46,900 bases of DNA from Akkermansiaceae bacterium (lineage in GTDB: Bacteria > Verrucomicrobiota > Verrucomicrobiia > Verrucomicrobiales > Akkermansiaceae). Of this stretch, positions 29,581 through 40,581 are shown one piece after another. The DNA is taken from assembly GCA_025457625.1 (NCBI GenBank), contig JALOUA010000006.1, forward strand, positions 1-46,900, read 5' to 3'. The position numbers were made by a program, and so were the translations under genes. Every line of letters starts with the position of its first letter. Positions within the stretch are counted from its first letter, which is position 1. Below the pieces are notes generated by a model. It did not search any database. It saw only the letters and a program-made list of their open reading frames with translations, and was not told the origin of the DNA.

Positions 29581-32472
29581 TCATCTCCGGTTCAAAGCCT
29601 TGCCTGTGGGTGAATTCGCGACCTTGCGGACCGCTTCCGGTGTCCCTGCGGCCACCAGGTTTCCGCCGTGTTCGCCGCCGCCGGGGCCGAGTTCGATCAC
29701 CCAGTCGGCGGCGGCGATCACATCGAGGTGATGCTCCACCACGAGCACGCTGTGGCCGGCGTCGCGCAGGCGGAGGAAGGCGTCTAACAACCTCCGGACA
29801 TCGCCGAAGTGCAGGCCGGTGGTGGGTTCGTCGAAGAGATAGAGCGTGTGCGGGGCCTGCGGGCGGGCGAGTTCCACGGCGAGCTTGAGGCGCTGGGCTT
29901 CGCCGCCGGAGAGCGTGTTGGCGGGCTGGCCGAGTTTCAGATATCCGAGGCCGAGGTCCTCAAGCGTGGCGAGGATGTGGCGCAGCTTCGGGATCGGGCG
30001 GAAAAGCGCGAGTGCCTCGCTGACTTGCAGGTTGAGCACATCGGAGATGGATTTCCCCTTGTAGGTCGCTTCGAGCGTTTCGCGGTTGAAACGCCGCCCG
30101 CCGCAGGCGGGGCAAGGGACCCATGCGTCCGGCAGGAAGTGCATCTCGATCTTGAGCCGGCCATTGCCCTGACAGCGTTCGCAGCGGCCGCCCGCCGCGT
30201 TGAAACTGAAGCGCCCCGCGCCGTAGCCGCGTTGTTTGGAGAGCGGCAGCCTGGAGAACAGCTCGCGGATCAGATCGAACGCGCCGGTGAATGTGGCCGG
30301 ATTCGAGCGCGGGCTGCGGCCGATGGGCGATTGGTCGGCGACCACGCATTTTTCGATGAACTGGAGTCCTTCGATCGAGTCATGCCTTCCCGGAGCCTCG
30401 CCGGAGTGATGGAAATGCCGTGCCAGCGCCCGCCGCAGGATGTCATCGGCGAGTGTGGATTTGCCGCTGCCGCTCGGCCCCGCGAGGCAAACGAGTTGAC
30501 CTAACGGAATTTCCACATCGAGATTCTTCAGGTTGTGCTCGCGCGCGCCGCGAATGGTGAGCTTGCCGCCACCGAACTGTAGCGGCGGTCTGCGACCGTC
30601 GCTTTTCATCTTTGCCCTCAACCACTCCCCCGTCGGCGAATCAATCTCATCCGGAGAACCCGCCGCGAGCACCAAACCACCCGCCGAACCCGCGCCCGGT
30701 CCCATGTCGATCACCTGGTCCGCGGCGCGGATGATGTCCTCGTCGTGTTCCACCACGACCACCGTGTTGCCCAAATCCCGCAGGCGGGTGAGCGCGCGGA
30801 TCAGGCGCGCGGTGTCCGCGGCGTGCAGGCCGATGCTGGGTTCGTCGAGCACATAGATCACGCCGGAGAGGCCGGCCCCGATCTGGGTGGCGAGCCGGAT
30901 GCGTTGCGCCTCGCCACCGGAAAGCGTGCCGCTGCCGCGGTCGAGCGTGAGGTAGTCGAGCCCCACTTCCTCGAGGAACGAAAGCCGCTTGCGCACGTCG
31001 TTTGCAAGGCGCTTGCAGACCTCCATTCTGGCATCGTCCATCTGCATGCCATCCAGCCAGCCGAGCGCGGTGGAAACACCGAGCGCGCAAAAATCCTGAA
31101 TGCCCAGCCAGCGGTTGTCGGATCCACCGATCTTCACCGCCAGCCACTCGGGCTTGAGCCGCCTGCCGCCGCAAACATGGCACGGCCGGTGCGCCATCAC
31201 CCGCGAGAGCCGGCGGCGTGTGAGTTCGGTTTTCGCCTCGTGATATCTCCGCAGGGCTTCGGGCGAGAGGCCTTCAAGGGTTTTGGTCTGGGCTTTCCTC
31301 TCACGCCCGACCTTCCAACCGGTTTCCAACACACCGCCGAGAAACAACAAGTCGCGCGCTTCGGCGGGGAGGTCATCCAGCGCCGCCTCATCGGGCAGGC
31401 CGAACATGCGCAACAAGGCGCGGGTTTCGGCCAGAAACTGCCCGGCGCGCGAGGATTTTTCCGGCCACCAGCCGCGCAAGCCGCCTTTCAGCAAGGGCGC
31501 GGACGCGTCATCGACGAGCAGTTGCGGATCGCAGAACATTTCCGTGCCCAGTCCCTCGCAGGCCGCGCAGGCGCCGAGATGCGAGTTGAACGAAAAATGT
31601 TTCGGCGAGAGCTCGCCGACGATGAAACCGGTGGTGGGATTGCGCCAGGATGTCTGGAACGTGAGGTCGCGCCATCCGCCGGCATCCGGCTCCTGCACCG
31701 CCGCGCGCGCCTCCACGCCGCAGAGCCGCAGCGCGGTTTCCACCGAATCCGCCATCCGCGATTCCACCCCCGCGCGGATCACGAAGCGATCGACGACGAT
31801 TTCCAACGACGGCGGTGAATCCGGCCATGATTTCGCGGCTTCTTCGATTTCGTAAACCTCGCCATCCAGCCGCACCCGGATGTATCCCTGCCGCTGCAAG
31901 TCGCCCAACAGCCGCGCGGGTTCGCGCAGTTCCTCGGGCGGCACCGGCGCGAGCAGCATCACCTTGGTGCCCTCCGCCATCGCCGCGAGCGCGTTGACGA
32001 TGTCCGCCGCGCCCATCCGCTGGAGCCGCTCGCCGGTCTGCGGATCGTGCGGCACGCCCGCCGCCGCCCACAGCACGCGCAGGTAGTCGTGAATCTCGGT
32101 CGCCGTGGCCACCGTCGAGCGCGGGTTGAGCCCGCCGCCGCGCTGCTCGATGGCGATCGCCGGGCTCAGGCCCTCGATGGAATCGACGTCGGGTTTCTCC
32201 AGTTGGTCGAGAAACTGCCGCGCATAGACCGAGAGCGATTCCACATATCGCCGCTGGCCCTCGGCGTAGAGCGTGTGAAACGCCAGCGAGGATTTCCCCG
32301 AACCACTCGGCCCGGTGATCACCACGAGTTTCCCCCGCGGAAGATCGACGTCGATGTTCCTCAGGTTGTGCTGCCGCGCGCCGCGGATCCGGATCGTGTC
32401 CACCGGCCCAGAAAACCCCGGAGGTCTCCGGCTTCCAAGCTCCAAACGCGTGAGACGCGTGGGCAGGATCAA
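29581..32472 (-). CDS. uvrA: Excinuclease ABC subunit A
   Basis: [38 protein letters not shown]...[16 protein letters not shown]...[12 protein letters not shown]...[36 protein letters not shown]. Confidence 0.96.
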   Translation of the reverse strand: MILPTRLTRLELGSRRPPGFSGPVDTIRIRGARQHNLRNIDVDLPRGKLVVITGPSGSGKSSLAFHTLYAEGQRRYVESLSVYARQFLDQLEKPDVDSIEGLSPAIAIEQRGGGLNPRSTVATATEIHDYLRVLWAAAGVPHDPQTGERLQRMGAADIVNALAAMAEGTKVMLLAPVPPEELREPARLLGDLQRQGYIRVRLDGEVYEIEEAAKSWPDSPPSLEIVVDRFVIRAGVESRMADSVETALRLCGVEARAAVQEPDAGGWRDLTFQTSWRNPTTGFIVGELSPKHFSFNSHLGACAACEGLGTEMFCDPQLLVDDASAPLLKGGLRGWWPEKSSRAGQFLAETRALLRMFGLPDEAALDDLPAEARDLLFLGGVLETGWKVGRERKAQTKTLEGLSPEALRRYHEAKTELTRRRLSRVMAHRPCHVCGGRRLKPEWLAVKIGGSDNRWLGIQDFCALGVSTALGWLDGMQMDDARMEVCKRLANDVRKRLSFLEEVGLDYLTLDRGSGTLSGGEAQRIRLATQIGAGLSGVIYVLDEPSIGLHAADTARLIRALTRLRDLGNTVVVVEHDEDIIRAADQVIDMGPGAGSAGGLVLAAGSPDEIDSPTGEWLRAKMKSDGRRPPLQFGGGKLTIRGAREHNLKNLDVEIPLGQLVCLAGPSGSGKSTLADDILRRALARHFHHSGEAPGRHDSIEGLQFIEKCVVADQSPIGRSPRSNPATFTGAFDLIRELFSRLPLSKQRGYGAGRFSFNAAGGRCERCQGNGRLKIEMHFLPDAWVPCPACGGRRFNRETLEATYKGKSISDVLNLQVSEALALFRPIPKLRHILATLEDLGLGYLKLGQPANTLSGGEAQRLKLAVELARPQAPHTLYLFDEPTTGLHFGDVRRLLDAFLRLRDAGHSVLVVEHHLDVIAAADWVIELGPGGGEHGGNLVAAGTPEAVRKVANSPTGKALNRR

Positions 32473-32556
32473 CGAAACATGGGACCGAAATCAGGCGAAA
32501 AAATCCTTGCATTGCCCGGCGCGCTGTCGTTCTTTTCCGCCCGCGCCGCGACCAAC

Positions 32557-32631
32557 GACCCGTTCGTCTATCGGTTAGGACTCCAGATTTTCATTCTGGC
32601 AAGAAGGGTTCGACTCCCTTACGGGTCGCCA
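32557..32631 (+). tRNA. tRNA-Glu (anticodon UUC), CCA encoded
   Basis: Acceptor GACCCGT/ACGGGTC, anticodon arm CCAGA-TTTTCAT-TCTGG, T arm AGGGTTCGACTCCCT, 3' G-CCA. Confidence 0.95.
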
Positions 32632-32645
32632 TCGTTGCAAGCAGG

Positions 32646-32670
32646 CCTCCGCCCCAAGCGGGGGTTTTTT
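32646..32670 (+). terminator. Rho-independent terminator after tRNA-Glu
   Basis: CCTCCGC-cccaa-GCGGGGG stem (one GU) followed by TTTTTT. Confidence 0.88.
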
Positions 32671-32693
32671 GGTTTTCAGGACATCCATCCGCC

Positions 32694-33435
<742 letters not shown>

Positions 33436-33458
<23 letters not shown>

Positions 33459-34590
33459 GCATGACCGCTTTCCGCCGGCGCTTTCCCGTGATACGCCAAA
33501 GCCCTTGCTGCTCTACCTCCACATTCCCTTCTGCCACCGGATCTGCCCGTATTGCTCGTTTTACAAGCACACGCCGGGTGACACGCCGGTCGGCGCGTTC
33601 ATCGACGCGCTGGCCGCCGAGGCGCGCGGCCGGATCAAGGATCCCGTGCGCACCATTTATCTCGGCGGTGGCACGCCCAGCATGCTCTCGCCACTTCACC
33701 TCGGGCGGCTGTTCGCCGCGCTGCATGAAACAATCGACTTCGCGAGGCTCGACGAAGTCACGCTGGAGGCCAACCCCGCGACCTTCGATGTGCGCAAAGC
33801 CCGCCTGTTCCGCGACCTCGGGGTGACGCGCGTTTCGCTGGGCATCCAGTCGTTCGCGCCGCAGGTCCTGCAAACGCTCGGCCGCGAGCACACGGCGGAG
33901 CAGGCCTCCGAATCGGTGGCCATCCTGCGCGAGGCGGGAATTCCCCAGGTGAACATCGACCTGATGTTCTCCATCCCGGGGCAATCGCGGGACGATTGGC
34001 AAAACACGCTGCGCCATGCGGTCTCGTTGCAGCCGGACCACATCTCCGCCTACAACCTCACCTACGAGGAGGACACCGGGTTTTTCGAATCGCTGCGGCG
34101 CGGCGAGATGCGCATGGACGAGGATGTGGACGCGCGGTTCTTCGAACTGGCCGGTGATTTTCTAACAACCGAAGGCTTCGATCATTACGAGACGTCCAAT
34201 TATGCGAAACCCGGCATGCGCTCGACGCACAACGAGGGATACTGGCGGGGCGAGGATTATCTCGGCCTCGGGCCCTCGGCGGTTTCCACCGTCGGATGCG
34301 TGCGTTCGAAAAACATCGCGGACACCGCCGCATACATCAATCGTATCAACTCGCTCGGCCACGCCATGGATGAGGCGGAGACCCTCGATGCGGAAGCCCG
34401 GCGCATCGAACGCATCGCGCTCGGTCTGCGCACCTCGGCGGGCATTCCGCTCACGCTTCTCGACAAGGAGGCGCGCCAACGCGCCGCCACGCTCGCGGCG
34501 GAAGGCCTCGCCGTCGTGCGGGACGGGCGCATGACGCTGGCCGGCAGGGGCCGCGCGCTTGTCGATCCGGTGGCTGCCGAGCTGGTCTGA
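33436..34590 (+). CDS. hemW: Radical SAM heme chaperone HemW-type protein
   Basis: LLLYLHIPFCHRICPYCSFYKHTPG...TIYLGGGTPSMLS...VTLEANP...RVSLGIQSF...INIDLMFSIPGQ-like; overlaps panB 3' end. Confidence 0.9.
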
Positions 34591-34679
34591 CGACCGCCGC
34601 GTTCCCCGCGTTCGCGTAATGGATGATTGCGGGATTTGCGTTAGCTTGTGTCTTCCCCCCAACCAAACTCCCCCCAAAA

Positions 34680-35135
34680 ATGAAAAGCAACCTCCCCCCC
34701 CGGGTTGTGAGCCGCCGCGGCATGACGCTGTTGGAGCTCACGGTCATTATTGTCGTCATGCTTGCGCTGATCGCCGTTCTTGCGATCGGCAGCCGGGCAT
34801 GGAAACGTGCCGGCGACCGCTCGGCCTGTGTGATGAATTTGCGGAACTTCCAGATGGCCACACGTTCCTACCAGAACATTTACGGATACTACTTCGGCGG
34901 ACAGCCGCAGATGGAATACGGCACGCGCGACATCTCGCGACATCTGCTCGAGAAGGGCTACATCTCGCAGGGGCTGCATGATCAGGCCAATGGCTCACGT
35001 CCCTGCGCGGGAGGCGGCACCTACCATTCCGCCGCGCCGGATGTCTTCCCCATGCCGGGCGAGCTTTACATGAAGTGCTCGCTCTCCGCCACCGAAGACC
35101 ACGAGCCGGAACCGTCAACCGCCGCCGATTGGTGA
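34680..35135 (+). CDS. Type IV pilin-like / pseudopilin protein
   Basis: RRGMTLLELTVIIVVMLALIAVLAIGSRAW: prepilin peptidase site with G|MTLLE and hydrophobic helix. Confidence 0.82.
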   Translation: MKSNLPPRVVSRRGMTLLELTVIIVVMLALIAVLAIGSRAWKRAGDRSACVMNLRNFQMATRSYQNIYGYYFGGQPQMEYGTRDISRHLLEKGYISQGLHDQANGSRPCAGGGTYHSAAPDVFPMPGELYMKCSLSATEDHEPEPSTAADW

Positions 35136-35153
35136 TTTTTCCTCCGGATCTTC

Positions 35154-35180
35154 CCGAATCCCGGCATTGCCGGGATTCGG
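35154..35180. repeat. Perfect inverted repeat, 13-bp arms, 1-nt centre
   Basis: CCGAATCCCGGCA t TGCCGGGATTCGG. Confidence 0.92.
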
Positions 35181-35194
35181 AAAACCGCTAGGCT
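35167..35194 (+). promoter_or_regulatory. Predicted sigma70-type promoter upstream of the GH75-like gene
   Basis: TTGCCG-N16-TAGGCT; -10 ends 6 nt before ATG at 35201. Confidence 0.5.
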
Positions 35195-35200
35195 GTCCCC

Positions 35201-36658
35201 ATGGCAGGGACGCAACACCGAAGGAAAGGACCCATCCCGCTACTCTCGTGGTTCGGGAAGCGCGATGTCTTTTATGTGACGGTGCTGGTGGTCGTGTGGC
35301 TGGCATCGGGATACGCCGGCAAGTTCAAGCGCGGTCTCAAGGAGGTTTTCGCCCCCGCGCCGGTGGTGGTGTCACCGGACGAGGAGGACATCCGCCGCCA
35401 GATCGAAGCGCGGCTTCGCTCCGAGATGGAGCAGGAACTGGAACGCGAGATCGCGGCGATGCGCAAGGCCGCCGCCGACAAGCAGGCGAAGGAGGCCGCG
35501 GATGCGCTCAAACCCGAACCGCCGACGGAAATGGCGGCCGGTTCGGTGACGGATGTGCGCAAACTCCGCTCCGGCATCCCGTTCAAGACCGAGGTGAAAT
35601 TCGACAAGGGCGGCATCGCCTCCAAAGAACGCGCCGATGAGGACAGCTTCACCGCCTCCTATCAACTCTCGCTGCGCGTGCCCGCCGCGGCGAAAACCAT
35701 GCAGGAACTCGAAACCACCAGTCCGGACCTCGCGAAGATCCTGCCGGGCCTGCCCGCGTTGATCGGGAAAGCGGAGGTCTCAGGCTGGTTCCACAAGCTT
35801 TATGAGAACAAGGTCGCCCGCATCCGCCGCGACGCCCACTCGCTCAACGAGGTGCTCACCAAGCACAATGTCTACGATTGCGAGACCATCCTGAATCTCC
35901 GCACGCCGGACGGAAAGCCCGTGTTCTTCATGCAGGCCGAGATGGATGTCGTGTCCGACGGCTCGGACGGAGACCGCCTGCCGGCCATGCCCGATGACAT
36001 CGTCAATTCCACCCACTATCAGCCGTTCACCAGTTATGGCTGGAAAAAGCGCGGCAAAACACCCAATCCCATGGTCGCCGGCTGGGAAAAACGCCTCGCC
36101 AACGGCCAGTTGGAACTCGCCGATCCGGCCACCAGCGCCGAGCGCAAGGCATGGCTGCGCGACCGCATCGACTATCTGAAACGCGGCATCGCCGATCTCA
36201 AGGCGCGCAGTTTCCTCATCGCCGAGTATGATCCCTTCATCGTCATCCCGATCAACCTGCTCACCGCGCGCGACCCCTTCGCGCCCAAGGTGGGCGACTA
36301 CGCGGTGGTGATCCATGATGGAAAAGCCTATCCCAGCATTGTCGGCGACGGCGGCCCGACCTTCAAGGTGGGCGAGGCCTCGCTGCGCATGGCCAGGCAG
36401 ATCAACCAACGCGCGTCTCCCTACAGCCGGCCGGTGTCCGACCTCAAGGTGAGTTATGTCGTTTTCCCCGGCAGCCGCGATCCCGAGAAGGGGCCGCCGG
36501 ATTACGCCCGATGGCGCAAGCGCTGCGCGGAGTTGTTAGACAATATCGGCGGGCTCGGCGAAGGCTACGCGCTCCATGAGTGGGAAGACCTGCTGAAAAA
36601 ACCCGAACCGCCGGCGGAGGAAACCCCCGTGCCGGCCGTGGAGCCGGGTTCACCGTGA
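35201..36658 (+). CDS. Membrane-anchored GH75 (chitosanase-like) protein
   Basis: N-terminal TM, coiled coil, then [39 protein letters not shown]...VSYVVFPGS resembling the GH75 catalytic core. Confidence 0.68.
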   Translation: MAGTQHRRKGPIPLLSWFGKRDVFYVTVLVVVWLASGYAGKFKRGLKEVFAPAPVVVSPDEEDIRRQIEARLRSEMEQELEREIAAMRKAAADKQAKEAADALKPEPPTEMAAGSVTDVRKLRSGIPFKTEVKFDKGGIASKERADEDSFTASYQLSLRVPAAAKTMQELETTSPDLAKILPGLPALIGKAEVSGWFHKLYENKVARIRRDAHSLNEVLTKHNVYDCETILNLRTPDGKPVFFMQAEMDVVSDGSDGDRLPAMPDDIVNSTHYQPFTSYGWKKRGKTPNPMVAGWEKRLANGQLELADPATSAERKAWLRDRIDYLKRGIADLKARSFLIAEYDPFIVIPINLLTARDPFAPKVGDYAVVIHDGKAYPSIVGDGGPTFKVGEASLRMARQINQRASPYSRPVSDLKVSYVVFPGSRDPEKGPPDYARWRKRCAELLDNIGGLGEGYALHEWEDLLKKPEPPAEETPVPAVEPGSP

Positions 36659-36671
36659 AACCGCATCAAAG

Positions 36672-36691
36672 CCCGCCCCATCCGGGGCGGG
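36672..36691 (+). terminator. Strong GC hairpin after the GH75-like gene (no clear U tract)
   Basis: CCCGCCCC-atcc-GGGGCGGG 14 nt after the stop. Confidence 0.5.
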
Positions 36692-36745
36692 TGCCAAACC
36701 GGTTCATTCCATCGAATTGACAAGCATGCGGGACCTCCACAGGCT

Positions 36746-37831
36746 GTGCCCGTGTCGTCCGAATTGAAACACTCGCCCCTCGAAGCCGCCCACCTCAATC
36801 TGGGAGCCCGGCTGGTTTCCTTCGCCGGGTGGAACATGCCGGTGCAATACACCTCGATCATCGACGAACATCTGGCAGTCCGCTCCAAGGCCGGAATTTT
36901 CGATATCTCGCACATGGGCCAGTTTTTCGCCAGCGGCCCCGGCGCTGAAACATGGCTCAACCGGATGTTCACCAACAACCTCGCGAAACTCACCCCCGGC
37001 CAGGGCCAATACACGCTCATGCTCAACGAAAACGGCGGCGTGATCGACGACCTCATCGCCTACCGCACCGGCGAATCCGAATACTTCCTCGTGGTGAACG
37101 CCTCGATGATCGACGAGGACTTCGCCTGGATGACCTCGCATCGGGACGCGGATGCCAGCCTGCGCAACGAGAGCGACTTGTGGGCCGGCATGGCCGTGCA
37201 GGGACCGCTCGCCAGGGAGGTTTTCGGCAGGGTTTTCCCGGCGGACACATTGCCGCCCAGGAACGGCATCGCCACCACCGCCGGCGGCGGCATCGTCTGC
37301 CGCACCGGCTACACCGGCGAGGACGGCTTCGAGTTCTTCTGCCCCGCCGCCGATGGCGGCGCCTGGTGGCAGAAGTTTCTAACAGCCGGTGCCGCGCCCT
37401 GCGGACTCGGCGCGCGCGACACGCTGCGCCTCGAAATGGGCTACCCGCTCAATGGCAACGACCTCTCACCCGAACGCACGCCCGTCGAGGCCGGGCTCGG
37501 GTTTTTCTGCGACCTGGAAAAAGGCGATTTCATCGGCCGCGAAATCCTCGCCCGCCAGAAAGCCGAGGGCCCGGCGAGGAAACTCACCGCCCTCCAATAC
37601 ACCGACAAGGGTCCCCCGCCCCGCGCGCATTATCCTGTCGTTTCATCCGACGGACGGGTCATCGGCGAACTCGCCAGCGGCGCGCTCTCACCCTCGCTCA
37701 TGACCGGCATCGGCATGGCCTACCTCCCCGCCCAATACTCCAAACCCGGCACCGAACTCCAAATCGACGTCCGCAGCCGCCTGTTTCCCGCCAAAGTCGT
37801 CAAAAAGCCGTTTTACAAGCACTCTCACTGA
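36746..37831 (+). CDS. gcvT: Aminomethyltransferase (glycine cleavage T protein)
   Basis: SPLEAAHLNLGARLVSFAGWNMPVQYTSIIDEHLAVRSKAGIFDISHMGQF...RTGYTGEDGFEFF. Confidence 0.95.
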   Translation: MPVSSELKHSPLEAAHLNLGARLVSFAGWNMPVQYTSIIDEHLAVRSKAGIFDISHMGQFFASGPGAETWLNRMFTNNLAKLTPGQGQYTLMLNENGGVIDDLIAYRTGESEYFLVVNASMIDEDFAWMTSHRDADASLRNESDLWAGMAVQGPLAREVFGRVFPADTLPPRNGIATTAGGGIVCRTGYTGEDGFEFFCPAADGGAWWQKFLTAGAAPCGLGARDTLRLEMGYPLNGNDLSPERTPVEAGLGFFCDLEKGDFIGREILARQKAEGPARKLTALQYTDKGPPPRAHYPVVSSDGRVIGELASGALSPSLMTGIGMAYLPAQYSKPGTELQIDVRSRLFPAKVVKKPFYKHSH

Positions 37832-37850
37832 TCACTGATCACTGATCACT
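37827..37850. repeat. Three tandem ACTGATC heptamers between gcvT and gcvH
   Basis: actgatc actgatc actgatc act. Confidence 0.88.
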
Positions 37851-37860
37851 TCACACTCCC

Positions 37861-38238
37861 ATGAACATCCCATCCGACCTCCGTTATTGTCCGTCCCACG
37901 AATGGTTGCGCCTTGAGGGCGACATCGCCACCGTCGGCATCTCCGACCACGCCCAGCAAGAACTCACCGACGTGGTGTTTGTCGAGCTGCCCGCCACCGG
38001 CCGCGCGGTCGATGCCGGTGATCCGACCGCCGTGGTCGAGTCCGTCAAGGCCGCCAGCGACATCTACGCGCCCGTCGGCGGCGAAGTCGTGGAGGTGAAC
38101 CCGGAAGTCGAAGCCGATCCCTCGCTCGTGAACACCGACCCCTACGGCAAGGGCTGGATTTTCAAACTGCGCGTGAAAAACGCCGCCGATGCCGCCACCC
38201 TGATGGACGCGGACGCTTATCAGGCGCATCTTTCCTGA
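37861..38238 (+). CDS. gcvH: Glycine cleavage system H protein
   Basis: LRYCPSHEWLRLEGDIATVGISDHAQQELTDVVFVELPATGRAVDAGDPTAVVESVKAASDIYAPVGGEVVEVN. Confidence 0.97.
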   Translation: MNIPSDLRYCPSHEWLRLEGDIATVGISDHAQQELTDVVFVELPATGRAVDAGDPTAVVESVKAASDIYAPVGGEVVEVNPEVEADPSLVNTDPYGKGWIFKLRVKNAADAATLMDADAYQAHLS

Positions 38239-38383
38239 GCGGCCGCCGCACACGACGCGGCGAAATAGCCGTGGCGGACCATGGAATGCCCGACTAGGCT
38301 TCCAACGGACAGAACCACGCCGGATGCGGGGCAGTCTTTCCTCGATCGGATGTGGCGTGTCCAAAACACCAACCCGAACGACG

Positions 38384-39070
38384 ATGAAAACGAAAACGTT
38401 CGCATGTTTGGCAGGGCTGGCCCTTGCCACCGCCGCACAGGCGGGAACTCCAGCCACGGCCATGGCCCCCGCACCCGAATCGGGGCTTTGGCAGTGGTTT
38501 ATCGGCGGCTCCGTGGGTTATCTCACCGATTTGGAAGAGGCCATGTACGGCCTGCAGGCCGGCATGGAATACCAAACCGCCGGCTCACCGGCGAGCCACG
38601 CCATCTATCTGGAAGTGGGATACACCCGGGATGATGTCAGCGGAAGCGAGACCGCCAATTTGCCCGGTGCCGTCAGTTGGAATGCCTCGGCGGATCTGGA
38701 CATCATTCCGATCACGCTGAACTACAAGTATCAGAACGCCCTCACGGATCGCCTCAACTGGTACGCCGGGCTGGGCTTGGGCATCGCCGTTCTGGACAGC
38801 TCGGTGGATTGGCGCTGGTCCCAGGCGGTGGCTCCTCCCAACAACACCGGGGCGGGCAGCGACGACGATTCCGATGTCGCGTTCTACAGCCATGTCTTCG
38901 CGGGCCTGTCCTATGACGTGAGCGACTCTCTCGAAATCTTCAGCGGAGTGCGCTACATCCTCATGGACAACAAGGACCTGCAAGTCGCTTTCGCCGGCCA
39001 GTCGATTGGCTACGAAGCCGGCATCGACGGCGATTTCCTGATCGAACTCGGGGCACGCTACCGCTTCTGA
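38384..39070 (+). CDS. Outer-membrane beta-barrel-like secreted protein
   Basis: Signal peptide; alternating-residue strands, C-terminal ...FLIELGARYRF ending in aromatic F. Confidence 0.75.
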   Translation: MKTKTFACLAGLALATAAQAGTPATAMAPAPESGLWQWFIGGSVGYLTDLEEAMYGLQAGMEYQTAGSPASHAIYLEVGYTRDDVSGSETANLPGAVSWNASADLDIIPITLNYKYQNALTDRLNWYAGLGLGIAVLDSSVDWRWSQAVAPPNNTGAGSDDDSDVAFYSHVFAGLSYDVSDSLEIFSGVRYILMDNKDLQVAFAGQSIGYEAGIDGDFLIELGARYRF

Positions 39071-39213
39071 GAAACCCGGCCGCTCCGGCTCCCCTGCCGG
39101 AGCGGCCCGCTGGTTCCGGCGGATTGCCAGGCGTTTTCCAATCCGCAGGGAAAGACGGACGTGGGTTTCCACCGTATCAAGCGTGAAACCTGAAACCAGC
39201 TTGCGATCCCGCC

Positions 39214-40521
39214 ATGCAATCCATCACCCCTCTCAACCGCCGCGATTTCATCCGAACCAGCGGAGGAACCGCCGCGGCCGTGGTTGCCGGCACCCTTGCC
39301 GCACCGGCGATCCTGCGCGGCGCCACACCAACCGCCGAACCCGTGCGCATCGGCCATATCGGTGTCGGTGTGCGCGGAACACTGCTGCTCGGCGCCGCCT
39401 CGTCCAACCCCGGCTGCAAAATCGTCGCGGTCTGCGATGTCTATCAGCCGCACCTCCGCAAGGCCGCGGAAGCCGCCAACAATCCCGACGTCAAATCCTA
39501 CAACGATTACCATGACCTGCTCAACGACCCCAAGGTCGAGGCCGTCGTCATCGCCACCCCCGATCACTGGCACGAAGCCATGGTCCTCGATGCCATCGCC
39601 GCCGGCAAGGATGTCTATTGCGAGAAAGGCTGGACCACTTCCGTGGCCGCCGCCAAACGCATGCGCGCCGCGATCAAAAAGGCGGGCACGGTTTTCCAAC
39701 TCGGCCACCAGGGCCGCCAGCTCGCCGCCGCGGATGTCGCGCGCAAAATGCTGCTCGATGGCGCGATCGGCGAGGTCACGCTGGTCAACCTCGGGCGCTT
39801 TTTCAATGGCACGCCCGAACATCCGCCGTGGCGATGGTATGGCAGTTATGGCAATTTCATCCGTCCCGATCCGCAGCAGGTGATCAAGGAACTCGACTGG
39901 GAGCGCTGGCTGGGGCCCGCGCCGAAGATCGATTTCAACGAACGCCACTTCTGGCACTGGCGCTGTTATTTCCCCTACGGCACCGGCCAGGCGGGCGACC
40001 TGCTGTCCCACGAAATGGACCTCGTCCAGTCGGTCCTGCGCTACGGCATCCCCGACACCTGCACCACCCACGCCCACAACGCTTTTTGGAAGGACGACCG
40101 CGAGGCACCCGATACCTGGCTTTCATCCTATGTCTTTGAAAAACCGAACTGCAGCGTCACTTTCGAAGGCTGCATGAATTCCAGACGCCAGCAAACACCG
40201 GAGTTCATCGGCCGCAACGGCCGGCTGATCTTCAGCGAGATCGGCCAGAACGCCTCGCTGTTCGAGACTTATGCCGACGGACCGGCCTACCGCCCCGCTC
40301 GCTACCCGCAGCCGCAACCCGACTTCTTTTTCACTCCGGGCCGGGAACACCGCAAACCCGATCATTTCACCGACTTCCTGAATTGCGTGCGCACCCGTGG
40401 GAAAACCCAATGCAACGAAGAGGAGGCCTTCATCGAGGCCGCCACCCTGCTGATGTCGTTCGAAAGTTTTCGCCTGAAACGCATGGTCCGCTGGGATGCA
40501 ACCCGCGAGGAAATCGTTTAA
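39214..40521 (+). CDS. Gfo/Idh/MocA-family oxidoreductase with TAT-like signal
   Basis: NRRDFIRTSGGTAAAVVAGTLAAPAILRGA; VRIGHIGVGVRGTLLLGAA...VEAVVIATPDHWHEAMVLDAIAAGKDVYCEKGW. Confidence 0.92.
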   Translation: MQSITPLNRRDFIRTSGGTAAAVVAGTLAAPAILRGATPTAEPVRIGHIGVGVRGTLLLGAASSNPGCKIVAVCDVYQPHLRKAAEAANNPDVKSYNDYHDLLNDPKVEAVVIATPDHWHEAMVLDAIAAGKDVYCEKGWTTSVAAAKRMRAAIKKAGTVFQLGHQGRQLAAADVARKMLLDGAIGEVTLVNLGRFFNGTPEHPPWRWYGSYGNFIRPDPQQVIKELDWERWLGPAPKIDFNERHFWHWRCYFPYGTGQAGDLLSHEMDLVQSVLRYGIPDTCTTHAHNAFWKDDREAPDTWLSSYVFEKPNCSVTFEGCMNSRRQQTPEFIGRNGRLIFSEIGQNASLFETYADGPAYRPARYPQPQPDFFFTPGREHRKPDHFTDFLNCVRTRGKTQCNEEEAFIEAATLLMSFESFRLKRMVRWDATREEIV

Positions 40522-40581
40522 TCGTTCCAAATCATTGAAAACCAATGGCTTTTACAGACTTTCCAAAATAATCCGCAGCGC

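Noticed and set aside
37827-37850. CRISPR-like repeat
   Set aside because: Units are only 7 nt with no spacers; a simple tandem repeat. No CRISPR array or cas genes seen anywhere in the window.
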